A DNA stretch of 64,000 nt, taken from contig NZ_OZ244942.1 of assembly GCF_965222285.1 (NCBI RefSeq), positions 2,666,001-2,730,000 of the forward strand, written 5' to 3'. The position numbers and the translations under genes are program-made. Below are positions 41,851-49,521 of this stretch, piece after piece. Below the pieces are notes generated by a model that saw only the letters and a list, made by a program, of their open reading frames with translations, searched no databases and had not been told where the DNA came from. Each line of letters opens with the position of its first letter. Position 1 is the first letter of the stretch. The stretch comes from Tepidicaulis sp002389665 (GTDB lineage Bacteria; Pseudomonadota; Alphaproteobacteria; Parvibaculales; Parvibaculaceae).

Positions 41851-43518
41851 TCACGCAAAAAAGCCATGCAGGAACCAGGAGGGCGCGCCGCCCGGCAAAG
41901 CATGATTCTGGGCACGGTCCTGATAAAGCCCGGCGCGGAAGACCCAATAGCGCCGCCCGCGCACATCCTCGATGCGGAAATAATCGCGCACTTCTTCAAA
42001 GATACCGTCCTGGAGACGCCACCATTCCGGCGCGATCCGCTCCGGCCCTTCGGCGCGCGTTACCTGATGGGGCACATGGCGCCAGCGGAAATGCATGGGC
42101 GGGCCGTCCGGCACTTCCGCCATCACCTCGATCGGCTCGGGCTTCGTTAAAAGGCGCAGCGGCCGCAGCGGGCGCGGCGGCGGGCTGCGCAGAGGCGCGG
42201 AAGGAAGAGAGGGAGAAGAAGACCAGGCAATTTCTTTCATGGCCGCCCCCTCCAACGCCGGGCGGCTCTGCACAGCGCGCTCGGGCACATGGCTGTCCTG
42301 CGGGCCTTGCAGGCGCAGCGCCTCCGCGCCAAGGCGCACGGACAGCCGGTCGATGAGCCCGGCCAGCGCCTCTTCCTGCCTGCTCGCGCTCCCCCCTTCC
42401 TCGTTCTCTGCCCAGCTGCTCTGGCTTTGCGCAAAAGGGGCCGCTTCGTCGGCTGAGAGAATGAAATATTCCGCCCCGAGCCCGAGATCCATCTGCTCGA
42501 AACGCTCTTTGAAAAGCCGTGCCAAATGCGCTTCCTCGCGCACCGGCTGCGCCGTGCGCAAAGAAAGCGCCGCCACCTGCCCGTCCACCCGCAGCGCCCG
42601 AAAAGTCCAGCGCGTGCCGCCCTGACCTTCACGCACCAGCATGGATTTAAGATCCGCGCTCAAGCGGCGCAGCACTTCCGGCAGAAAACTCAAATCCTGC
42701 ACCGGCTCGCTATAGCCTGCATGAGCGCGGAAGGACGGGGCGGGATGCAGCGGGTTCAGACTTTCCGGCTGGCGCCCGAGCGCCTGATCGAGGCGGAAAA
42801 GCACCGCCTCTTCGGCAACGCGCGAGCGGAACCTGCGGGCGAGCGCCAGGCGCGGCATGGCGTAAAGCTGACCGATCTTGGTCAGGCCAAGGCGCTGCAG
42901 CAGAAGCAGCACCTGCGGCTCAAGCCGCAAAGCCGCCATGGGCAAGGCGGAGAGCGCTTCGCTGACGCCGCCTTGCGGGGCGATGGCGCGGGGCGGGCCG
43001 AAACGGGCAAGCGCGCTTGCCGCGCCCACCGTCTGCGCCATGCCGAGATAGGCTTTAAGCCCCAGCTTTGCGAACTGGCTTTCCATGCGCGCCAGCATCG
43101 CCTCTTCCCCGCCGAAAAGATGCGCGCAGCCCGTCGCATCGATGAGAAGCCCGTCCTCTCCATCTGCCGCTACGAAAGGGCTGTAGCGCAGACACCATTC
43201 GGCCAACCCTTGAAGAGCGGCGCGGTCGCCTTCCATATCTGCGGGGGCATGAAGAAGACCGGGCAGCCGCGCCTTGGCATCGGTCAGCATCATGCCGCGC
43301 GTCAGCCCAAGCCGTGCTGCTCTCTCATCCACCGCATGAAGGCGCACCGCGCTTTGCTCCTGCACGGTCAAAACGAAAGGCGGAACGTCTTTTGCCTTAG
43401 CCGGTGCGCGCGAGGGGGAGAATGGCGGCCTCTCCCGCAGGCGGGCTTTGCGTTTTTGGTGCCGCCGGAAGCGCTCGATCGGCCAATGGGGCAACCATAT
43501 GGAAACAATGCGTCTCAT
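41851..43518 (-). CDS. imuB: ImuB, Y-family-like mutasome subunit
   Basis: The 555-residue protein starts RRIVSIWLPHWPIERF, the ImuB N-terminal signature in which the first acidic catalytic residue of Y-family polymerases is lost. The palm (DGLLIDATGCAHLFGGE), little-finger and a long C-terminal extension follow. ImuB proteins are inactive as polymerases but bind the beta clamp and bring DnaE2 to lesions. The start at 43518 is set by this homology, giving a 122-base overlap with imuA; a still longer frame to 43614 is rejected. Expression should follow the LexA box upstream of imuA. Confidence 0.94.
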   Translation of the reverse strand: MRRIVSIWLPHWPIERFRRHQKRKARLRERPPFSPSRAPAKAKDVPPFVLTVQEQSAVRLHAVDERAARLGLTRGMMLTDAKARLPGLLHAPADMEGDRAALQGLAEWCLRYSPFVAADGEDGLLIDATGCAHLFGGEEAMLARMESQFAKLGLKAYLGMAQTVGAASALARFGPPRAIAPQGGVSEALSALPMAALRLEPQVLLLLQRLGLTKIGQLYAMPRLALARRFRSRVAEEAVLFRLDQALGRQPESLNPLHPAPSFRAHAGYSEPVQDLSFLPEVLRRLSADLKSMLVREGQGGTRWTFRALRVDGQVAALSLRTAQPVREEAHLARLFKERFEQMDLGLGAEYFILSADEAAPFAQSQSSWAENEEGGSASRQEEALAGLIDRLSVRLGAEALRLQGPQDSHVPERAVQSRPALEGAAMKEIAWSSSPSLPSAPLRSPPPRPLRPLRLLTKPEPIEVMAEVPDGPPMHFRWRHVPHQVTRAEGPERIAPEWWRLQDGIFEEVRDYFRIEDVRGRRYWVFRAGLYQDRAQNHALPGGAPSWFLHGFFA

Positions 43519-44224
43519 GATCCCATTCCATCGTGACCCTGAAGGGCATGGGCCCTGCCTTCGCTTTTTCCAGCTCCACCTGCCAGCGCGCGGCGCCGGG
43601 CGCGGCAAGGTCATGCACCTGGCGCCCGCTCGGTGCCGGGCGGATGCGCAGCCGGGTCAGCGCGGCACTCGCCTCTTTGCGTTCAAGCGGGCGGATGAGC
43701 CAGCAGGGCATCCGGTGCTCCGCTGCCAAAAGCGAAAGCCGCCGGCTTTCGGTGAGCCCGACATCGCCGGCCTCCCCAAGCGCCCCGGCAAGCGCGCCTG
43801 CCTTCAAGCCCTCTTCCAGCGCCCAAAGCACATCGAGACTTGAGCGCGCATAAAGCGTGAGAAGGCGCTCCGGCGACACCCTCGCATCCAAAAGCCCCGG
43901 CCCGTAGGGCGCGCCGAACTCGCGCCGGTCTTCAAGCCGCATTGCCCATAAAAAGGCGGCCTGCCCCCTTCTCTGCCTTTGCCGCTGCCGGGCCGCCAGC
44001 ACGGCAAGGGCAAAGCCGCGCGCCGCGCTCATATCCTCATAAGAAGCAGTCAGCTCATGCAGCCCCGGCCGCAGGATGAGCCGCGCCGGGTCTGCTCCTT
44101 CTTCACGGGACCGGGCAGCCGGTGCCTCTTCCAGAACCGGCGCGCTCTGCTCGATTTCGGCAATAGACTGCCGAAGCCGCGCCATAAGGGCGCTGCGGGA
44201 TGTGCCGCGGGTCTCCCCGGACAT
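43397..44224 (-). CDS. imuA: ImuA, SOS mutasome accessory protein
   Basis: The 275-residue protein has the RecA-like ImuA organisation with GLHELTASYEDMSAARGFALAV, AAFLWAMRLEDRREFG, and RLLTLYARSSLDVLWALEEGL. It has no Walker A of RecA type that could be seen. The C-terminus is variable and overlaps the start of imuB. ImuA acts with ImuB and DnaE2 in damage-induced mutagenesis. It is first in the cassette imuA-imuB-dnaE2, under a LexA box at 44253-44267, 28 bases upstream of the ATG. Confidence 0.92.
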   Translation of the reverse strand: MSGETRGTSRSALMARLRQSIAEIEQSAPVLEEAPAARSREEGADPARLILRPGLHELTASYEDMSAARGFALAVLAARQRQRQRRGQAAFLWAMRLEDRREFGAPYGPGLLDARVSPERLLTLYARSSLDVLWALEEGLKAGALAGALGEAGDVGLTESRRLSLLAAEHRMPCWLIRPLERKEASAALTRLRIRPAPSGRQVHDLAAPGAARWQVELEKAKAGPMPFRVTMEWDHETHCFHMVAPLADRALPAAPKTQSPPAGEAAILPLARTG

Positions 44225-44252
44225 GGGCTTACCTCTTTCGATATTTCCCTAT

Positions 44253-44267
44253 GTTCTTATTTTGTTC
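44253..44267. promoter_or_regulatory. LexA (SOS) box upstream of imuA
   Basis: GTTC-TTATTTT-GTTC exactly matches the direct-repeat operator GTTC-N7-GTTC known for alphaproteobacterial LexA. It lies 28-43 bases before the imuA ATG, a position compatible with blocking its promoter. Confidence 0.92.
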
Positions 44268-44318
44268 TCATGCTGGAGTCAAGCCGCCAGAAATCCGGAA
44301 CAGCGACAGAAAGAGGGC

Positions 44319-45341
44319 TTAAAGCAGCTGCAGCACCGCCTCGACATCCGCTTTTTCAGTGGAAAAAGAAGCAACGAAGCGGGCAAGCGGCCGGCTTTCC
44401 CCGGCAATATCCCAGGGCGCGAACTGTACGCCTGCCTTGAAAAGCGCCCGCTGCTGCTCTTTGGAGAGAAATGCAAAAACCTCATTGCCCTCTGCCGGAT
44501 AGGCAAGCGCGATGCCCCTTTCCTGGAAGCCCACGGCAAGCAAGGAGGCCATCTCGTTCGCCTGCCGGGCGAGCCGCAGCCAGAGGTCTCCTTCCAGATA
44601 GGCTTCCATCTGCGCGGCAAGAAAACGGCCCTTGGAGAAAAGCTGGCCGCCGCGTTTACGCAGCCGGGCAAAATCGCGCGCTTTTTCAGGATCGAAAAAG
44701 ATCACCGCCTCGACACCAAGCGCGCCGTTCTTCGTTGCCCCGAAACAGAGAACATCCACCCCTACCTTCCAGCTCATCTCGGCGGGCGTACAGCCAAGCG
44801 CAGCGAGCGCATTGGCAAAGCGCGCGCCGTCCATATGAACGGCCATGTTCTTTTCATGCGCAAGGGCGCTTAAAGCGCGCAATTCATCGAGACTGTAAAG
44901 CGTGCCCGCCTCGCTTTGCTGCGTCAGGCTCAAAAGCGCGGGCTGCTGGCGGTGCACACCGCCGGAGCTCCAGAAGGTCAGCGCCTCTTCCAGCGCGGCA
45001 CGGGTGATACGCCCCGCCTCCCCGCCCACGGGCACAAGCTTTGCGCCATGGGTGAAAAATTCCGGCGCGCCGCATTCATCCACATGGATGTGGCTTTCTT
45101 CATGGCAAAGCACGGCGCGGTGCGGAGGTACATAAGTGGAAAGCGCCAGGGAATTGGCCGCCGTGCCCGTTGCCACCAGAAAGGCGGAAAGCTCGCACTC
45201 GAAAATCTCGGCAAGGCGCGCCTCGACACGTTTCGTGATCTCATCGCTGCCATAAGAGGCGCTATAGCCGCCCGCCGCCCTTGCCAGCGCCTCGATAACC
45301 TCCGGCGCCGCACCGCTCGTATTGTCACTGCCGAAATGCAT
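44319..45341 (-). CDS. ltaE: Low-specificity L-threonine aldolase (PLP enzyme)
   Basis: The 340-residue enzyme has the fold-type I signature: HFGSDNTSGAAPEVIEAL at the N-terminus, a Gly-rich VATGTAANSLAL loop, AVHMDGARFANAL with the cofactor Asp, and the Schiff-base Lys in FGATKNGALG. It cleaves L-threonine or allo-threonine to glycine and acetaldehyde. The MH start at 45341 is preceded by GGAGCGC; the 28-residue extension to 45425 is hydrophobic shadow. It lies 32 bases after the GST gene and may be co-transcribed with GST and trhO. Confidence 0.9.
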   Translation of the reverse strand: MHFGSDNTSGAAPEVIEALARAAGGYSASYGSDEITKRVEARLAEIFECELSAFLVATGTAANSLALSTYVPPHRAVLCHEESHIHVDECGAPEFFTHGAKLVPVGGEAGRITRAALEEALTFWSSGGVHRQQPALLSLTQQSEAGTLYSLDELRALSALAHEKNMAVHMDGARFANALAALGCTPAEMSWKVGVDVLCFGATKNGALGVEAVIFFDPEKARDFARLRKRGGQLFSKGRFLAAQMEAYLEGDLWLRLARQANEMASLLAVGFQERGIALAYPAEGNEVFAFLSKEQQRALFKAGVQFAPWDIAGESRPLARFVASFSTEKADVEAVLQLL

Positions 45342-45373
45342 GCGCGCTCCAAAACAAAAAAGAGGGAGAAAAA

Positions 45374-46039
45374 TCAGACTCGGTCTTCCGGCGGGAAAAG
45401 CGGTTCGGGATCGCCGCTTTTCCACTGCGGATATTTTTTCATCACAGCCGCAAAAAGCGCGCTGGACAAGAAGTTTTCCAGCCAGCGCTGCACGCCCGGC
45501 AAAGACTGTTCATCGAACCAGGCTTTATCCACGAAAGCAAACTGGCGCACGAACGGCGCGATCGCGATATCCGCATAAGATTTTTTAGCACCGAAAAGGA
45601 AAGGCTCATCACCAAGACGCGCCTCAAGCCGTTGAAGAAAGGCAAGGCCTGCCTCCCGGTGTTCTTCCGGCTCCGCGCCTTCATAGCGGTTTGCGTATTT
45701 ATAGCGGTCGAGATGGGGTTTGAACTCTTCTTCCGTCTCAGCGATCAGCGCTTCGGCCTCTTCACGTTCGCCCGGCGACAGCGCCATCAAGCCTTCCGGG
45801 TCGCGCTGCTCCAGCGCCCAGCGCATGACATCGAAACTTTCTTCCACCACCTTGCCGCCGGGCAGGACAAGCACCGGCACCGTTCCCTTGGGCGAAGCTT
45901 TCAGCATTTCGGCCGGCTTATCGCGCAGCACCACTTCGCGCAAACGGCAGGGAATGCCCGCGGAGAAAAGCGCCATGCGCGCGCGCATCGCATAAGGACA
46001 GCGGCGGAAGCTGTAAAGAATGGGAAGCGGGGCATCCAT
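45374..46039 (-). CDS. Glutathione S-transferase family protein
   Basis: The 221-residue protein has a thioredoxin-fold N-terminal domain with the Cys-Pro-Tyr motif in FRRCPYAMRARMAL, the cis-Pro loop SPKGTVPVLVLPGG and an ES/D element (VVEESFDVM). An alpha-helical C-terminal domain with SYADIAIAPFVRQF follows. It resembles GrxB/omega-like GSTs that use Cys rather than Tyr or Ser, suited to thiol transferase activity. ATG 46039 overlaps the trhO stop by one base, so translation is coupled; a longer frame to 46276 overlaps trhO. Substrate unknown. Confidence 0.9.
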   Translation of the reverse strand: MDAPLPILYSFRRCPYAMRARMALFSAGIPCRLREVVLRDKPAEMLKASPKGTVPVLVLPGGKVVEESFDVMRWALEQRDPEGLMALSPGEREEAEALIAETEEEFKPHLDRYKYANRYEGAEPEEHREAGLAFLQRLEARLGDEPFLFGAKKSYADIAIAPFVRQFAFVDKAWFDEQSLPGVQRWLENFLSSALFAAVMKKYPQWKSGDPEPLFPPEDRV

Positions 46040-47004
46040 CAGGAGGCCTCTTTCTTCAAATCCAGCTTCTTCTTCAAATCCAGCTTCTGGCCCGGCTTGT
46101 CGCCCAGATGCACTTCGCCGCGCGCTTCGGCAAGTTCCATCTGCATCTGGCGCTGGGCGAAGCGGTAGCGCTGCTCCTCGCTCAAATCCGCATGGCAATG
46201 CGGGCAGGAAACACCTTCCATATAATGAGGCGAGGCTTTGTCTTCCGCGCTGATGGGATGGCGGCAACCATGGCAAAGATCATATGTCCCCTCGCCAAGG
46301 CCGTGCGTGACCGCGACGCGCTGATCGAAGACGAAACATTCCCCGCGCCACAGGCTTTCTTCTTCGGGCACGGTTTCCAGATATTTCAGAATGCCGCCTT
46401 CAAGGTGATAGACCTCATTGAAGCCCTTTTCCTTCATGAGAGCGGTTGCCTTTTCGCAGCGGATGCCGCCGGTGCAGAACATTGCCACCTTCGGCTTGTT
46501 CTTCAGCGCCGTGGCTTCTTCCACCCAGGCGGGAAACTCCCGGAAACTATGAGTGCGCGGATTGACCGCGCCCTCGAAAGTGCCGATCTCCACCTCATAA
46601 TCGTTGCGCGTATCGATGACGATGACATCGGGCGCGGAAATGAGCGCGTTCCAGTCTTCCGGTTTGACATACGTGCCGACATTGCGGACGGGGTCGAGCC
46701 CCGGCACGCCAAGCGTGACGATCTCTTTCTTCAGCCGCACTTTAAGGCGCAGGAACGGCATCTCCGCCGCCCAGCTTTCTTTATGCTCAAGGCCTGCGAA
46801 ACGCGCATCCTCGCGCAGCCAGGAAAGAAACCCGCGCATCGCCCGCTCGGGCCCGGCAATGGTGCCGTTGATCCCTTCATGGGCGAGCAGCAGCGTGCCC
46901 TTGATGCCGCCGGCGCGCGCCATTTCCTCGATCTTCGGCTGCAGCGCGGCAAAATCCGGCAGATCGACAAACTTATAAAGAGCGGCGACCAGAAAACGGC
47001 TCAT
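46039..47004 (-). CDS. trhO: tRNA uridine(34) hydroxylase TrhO (rhodanese family)
   Basis: The 321-residue protein has an N-terminal acylphosphatase-like half (LLLAHEGINGTIAGP), then VGTYVKPEDWN and a rhodanese domain with active-site Cys in FCTGGIRCEKATALM. The C-terminal four-Cys zinc segment is CHGCRHP followed by CPHCHAD. These are TrhO (YceA) features; the enzyme uses oxygen to make 5-hydroxyuridine at tRNA position 34. The start at 47004 follows GAGGG at a good distance. The tail carries a small internal duplication (KLDLKK twice), mirrored at the DNA level at 46058-46085. Confidence 0.92.
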   Translation of the reverse strand: MSRFLVAALYKFVDLPDFAALQPKIEEMARAGGIKGTLLLAHEGINGTIAGPERAMRGFLSWLREDARFAGLEHKESWAAEMPFLRLKVRLKKEIVTLGVPGLDPVRNVGTYVKPEDWNALISAPDVIVIDTRNDYEVEIGTFEGAVNPRTHSFREFPAWVEEATALKNKPKVAMFCTGGIRCEKATALMKEKGFNEVYHLEGGILKYLETVPEEESLWRGECFVFDQRVAVTHGLGEGTYDLCHGCRHPISAEDKASPHYMEGVSCPHCHADLSEEQRYRFAQRQMQMELAEARGEVHLGDKPGQKLDLKKKLDLKKEAS

Positions 47005-47088
47005 CGCAAAATCCCTCAAAAAACTCCGGCCCTTATAGCTCTTTGGCGGGGAAACGTAAAATACCGGCCCTTGAAATGAGACACGAAA

Positions 47089-47111
47089 AAGCCGGGCAGG
47101 AAGCCCGGCTT
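47089..47111 (-). terminator. Rho-independent terminator of the DUF3618-like gene
   Basis: On the minus strand AAGCCGGGC and its complement GCCCGGCTT flank a five-base loop, followed by TTTTTCG. It lies about 25 bases after the stop at 47136, ending the three-gene unit 48719-47136. Confidence 0.85.
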
Positions 47112-47135
47112 CATCGCATCCATCGGGAAACAGCG

Positions 47136-47906
47136 TTAATGGCGAAGGAGCCCGTCCCGCGCCTGGTCCAGCTTCTCGCTGGCCTTGCGCATGGCCTCGG
47201 CGGCCTTTTCATCCGCCGCGCGGGCATAGCGCGAGCCTTCTTCCTTAGCTTTGCGCATCACCGCGTCGCGGGCCTCGCCCATCGTCACGTCCTCGGCTCT
47301 TGTGCGGGAGAAATACCCGGCCAGCGCCGCCCCGGCGGCAAGGCCGATAAGGCCCGTGACGAGGGGATGGGCCTCATAGGTTTCCTTCACCTTGCGCCCG
47401 GCCTGGCGGGAGGCTTCGGCGGCTTCTTCGCCCGCATGACGGGCACGTTCCTGCGCGGCGCGCATTTTCTCGCGTCCGGCAGCCGCCGCCCTTGAAACAG
47501 GCCCATGGCCGTTGAAACGGCCCGCCTCGTAGCGCTCATCTTCCGCCGACGGGCTTTCATAAACAAAACCGTCATCGGCGCGCTCATCCGCACTGCGGGT
47601 ACGTGCCGCTTCTACCGCGCGTTTCGGTTTTTGCGTGCCCAGCGAATAGGCGAGCCAGGCAATGCCCGCCGCCGTCAGAGCGGAGGGAAGCGGGTGTTCC
47701 TGCACCGTGCGTTTGGCTTGATCCATCATTTTTCCGGTATCCACATCTCTCAGGCTTTCCAGCGCGAAATCCACGATCTGGTTCGCCGAAATCGAATTTC
47801 TGAGCTCGTCGAAATCGGATTGCACGGCCGAGCGGGCCGCACGCACCTGCGCTTGTGCTTCTTCGGCGGTCTCTTTCGGGAAGTCGTTCACCTGTCGCTT
47901 ATTCAT
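47136..47906 (-). CDS. DUF3618-like protein, membrane-associated stress-type
   Basis: The 256-residue protein has an N-terminal helical region resembling DUF3618 (ETAEEAQAQVRAARSAVQSDFDELRNSI) and two short hydrophobic segments (PSALTAAGIAWLAYSLG and LVTGLIGLAAGAALAGY). A long Ala/Arg/Glu-rich coiled-coil part lies between them. Such proteins occur next to small holin-like and YqjD-like genes in alphaproteobacteria; their role is unknown, with stress-linked inner-membrane or ribosome-hibernation functions suggested for enterobacterial analogs. The start overlaps the previous stop by four bases (ATGA). It is the last gene of a three-gene operon. Confidence 0.75.
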   Translation of the reverse strand: MNKRQVNDFPKETAEEAQAQVRAARSAVQSDFDELRNSISANQIVDFALESLRDVDTGKMMDQAKRTVQEHPLPSALTAAGIAWLAYSLGTQKPKRAVEAARTRSADERADDGFVYESPSAEDERYEAGRFNGHGPVSRAAAAGREKMRAAQERARHAGEEAAEASRQAGRKVKETYEAHPLVTGLIGLAAGAALAGYFSRTRAEDVTMGEARDAVMRKAKEEGSRYARAADEKAAEAMRKASEKLDQARDGLLRH

Positions 47907-48301
47907 GAGAAATTCTCCTTTATTGCCGATTTGTCGCGTCTGAATTCACGGATCGTGCGGCGGGGCAGAAGGTTCTCGCGGCGGAGCCGGCTAAGGCCCC
48001 AATAGATGCAAACCGCACCAATACTGCCGACCCCGACCGCAACGAGGAGCGCGGCCCAAGGCAGACTGAGACCGGCATCCACCAGCACCGCGATAAGCGC
48101 GGCGATAAGGCAAAGCAGCGCCGCCAGCGCCAGAAGGAACCCGGCCAGCACGGCCAATCCGGCCCGCACAAGCTGCGATGACTTTTCTTCCGCCTCCCGC
48201 TTGAGCAGATCGAATTCCTGCTCAAGGAGGCGGGAAAGGTTACGCAACAGATCGCTCAGGATCTGGGTGATGCCGCGCGGCTCTTTCGGATCTAAGGCCA
48301 T
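47903..48301 (-). CDS. Phage holin family-like membrane protein (PF07332 type, not phage)
   Basis: The 132-residue protein has an amphipathic N-terminal helical part (ITQILSDLLRNLSRLLEQEF) that resembles an actin-like membrane contact. Two TM helices follow (AGLAVLAGFLLALAALLCLI, LPWAALLVAVGVGSIGAVCIYW) in the DUF1469/Holin_3_6 pattern. Such proteins accompany DUF883/YqjD-like partners in proteobacterial chromosomes; nothing here indicates a phage. It overlaps the next gene by four bases. Its role is unknown. Confidence 0.8.
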   Translation of the reverse strand: MALDPKEPRGITQILSDLLRNLSRLLEQEFDLLKREAEEKSSQLVRAGLAVLAGFLLALAALLCLIAALIAVLVDAGLSLPWAALLVAVGVGSIGAVCIYWGLSRLRRENLLPRRTIREFRRDKSAIKENFS

Positions 48302-48311
48302 AGTGCCTCGC

Positions 48312-48719
48312 TCACGCGCGCGGCGGCCGGCTGTTCAAGAAACGCATGAGCACGAAGCCCGCTGCTGCCGCTCCAAGCGCAAATTCCACGGGCCGCTCTT
48401 CGGCAAATGCCGATGCCTTGCCGTAAAGCTCGCGCGGCGAGGAGCGGTCGAGCTCCTGCGATACTTTATCGAGCAGCACCGCCACTTGCTCGGCGCAAGC
48501 GCCGATCATGGCATCTTCCGGCTCGACCGTGCGCGCCACTTGGCGGAAATGATCGCCATAGCCGCGCGCAAATTCCGCCGCCGGATGAAAAGGCTCATCC
48601 AAAAAGGAACGGGCCTCTTCCTTGGCCTCTTGCGCGTGCTCCCGGAATTCCTTCCAGGCCTCGCTGCTTTCCTGAAACTGCGAGGCGGCGAAATCTTCTG
48701 CTTCTTGGCGCGTGACCAT
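48312..48719 (-). CDS. Small helical protein with C-terminal membrane anchor, unknown function
   Basis: The 135-residue protein is mostly charged helices (Glu/Ala/Arg-rich) and ends in a hydrophobic segment (VEFALGAAAAGFVLMRFL), giving a tail-anchored look like YqjD/ElaB/DUF883 proteins. It is preceded by GGGAGGCAGC. It is first of three genes (48719-47136) whose starts are tightly spaced or overlapping, so the three probably act together at the inner membrane. I do not recognise the family beyond this. Confidence 0.6.
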   Translation of the reverse strand: MVTRQEAEDFAASQFQESSEAWKEFREHAQEAKEEARSFLDEPFHPAAEFARGYGDHFRQVARTVEPEDAMIGACAEQVAVLLDKVSQELDRSSPRELYGKASAFAEERPVEFALGAAAAGFVLMRFLNSRPPRA

Positions 48720-48860
48720 AGCTGCCTCCCGTCTCTTCAGACATTACGCGCACCTGCCAAAGCACCGGGCACAAGACGCCGGGCCCGGCAGGCCGTCTAG
48801 AAAATAAACGCGCCAAAGCCCGCGCAGTTCACGGAACGAGGCAGCAAAACGGGAGAGAGA

Positions 48861-49418
48861 TCAGGCCGCGCGCTGGTGGCGGCCCTCTTCCACTTCTTCC
48901 GCGATTTTGGCAATGAAATGGGGAAGATCATCCGGCTTGCGGCTCGTCACGATGCCCCAATCGGACACGACGGGTTCGTCCGTCCATTTACCGCCTGCAT
49001 TTTCCATATCCGTGCGGATCGAATGATAAGATGTGACTTTGCGTCCCTTCACGAGACCTGCCTCGATGAGAAGCCAGGGCGCATGGCAGATCGCGCCGAT
49101 CACCTTGCCCTTATCGGCAAACGCCTTGATGAGCTCCAGCGCCTGCGGATTGACCCGCAAGAGATCGGGATTGATCTGCCCGCCGGGCAAGACCAGCGCA
49201 TCATAGTCAGCTTCGCTGACCTTGCTGAGAGGGACGTCGACGGGCACCGCCGCGCCCCAATCGCCGCCATCCCAGCCGCGAATTTGCCCTTCTTCCGGCG
49301 AGGCGACGTCCACCTTCGCGCCCTTCGCCCGCAGCTCTTCCAGAGGCTTGAGAAGCTCGCTCTGCTCGAACCCATGCGTAGCAAGAATAAGGATTTTCGC
49401 ATTACCTATCTTCGGCAT
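48861..49418 (-). CDS. DJ-1/PfpI family protein
   Basis: The 185-residue protein has the DJ-1 fold with the nucleophile elbow GAICHAPWLL (Cys near 106) and LVLPGGQINPDLLR. A stress-type TSYHSIRTDMENAGGKW segment near the C-terminus is typical of the PfpI/YhbO-like group. The group has chaperone, deglycase or protease activities, still debated. AAGGAGC stands six bases before ATG 49418, which decides the start; a longer frame to 49583 runs through a terminator and is rejected. It stands alone between a small operon and the BCCT gene. Confidence 0.9.
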   Translation of the reverse strand: MPKIGNAKILILATHGFEQSELLKPLEELRAKGAKVDVASPEEGQIRGWDGGDWGAAVPVDVPLSKVSEADYDALVLPGGQINPDLLRVNPQALELIKAFADKGKVIGAICHAPWLLIEAGLVKGRKVTSYHSIRTDMENAGGKWTDEPVVSDWGIVTSRKPDDLPHFIAKIAEEVEEGRHQRAA

Positions 49419-49461
49419 AACCAGCTCCTTGGATTCTGTGTCAGCTATGCCAGGAAAACGC

Positions 49462-49496
49462 AAAAAGGGCTCTGCCTGTTCCGGCAAAGCCCTTTC
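49462..49496 (-). terminator. Rho-independent terminator of the BCCT transporter gene
   Basis: Minus-strand stem AAAGGGCTTTGCC and its near-complement GGCAGAGCCCTTT flank GGAACA, with TTTGCG after it. It lies about 25 bases after the transporter stop at 49522. Confidence 0.8.
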
Positions 49497-49521
49497 CTTA
49501 ACGGATTGCGATGGTTGGGCG

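Noticed and set aside
47903..48301. Phage origin of the holin-like gene
   Set aside because: No phage structural, integrase or lysis genes occur; the family is common in bacterial chromosomes with DUF883-like neighbours.
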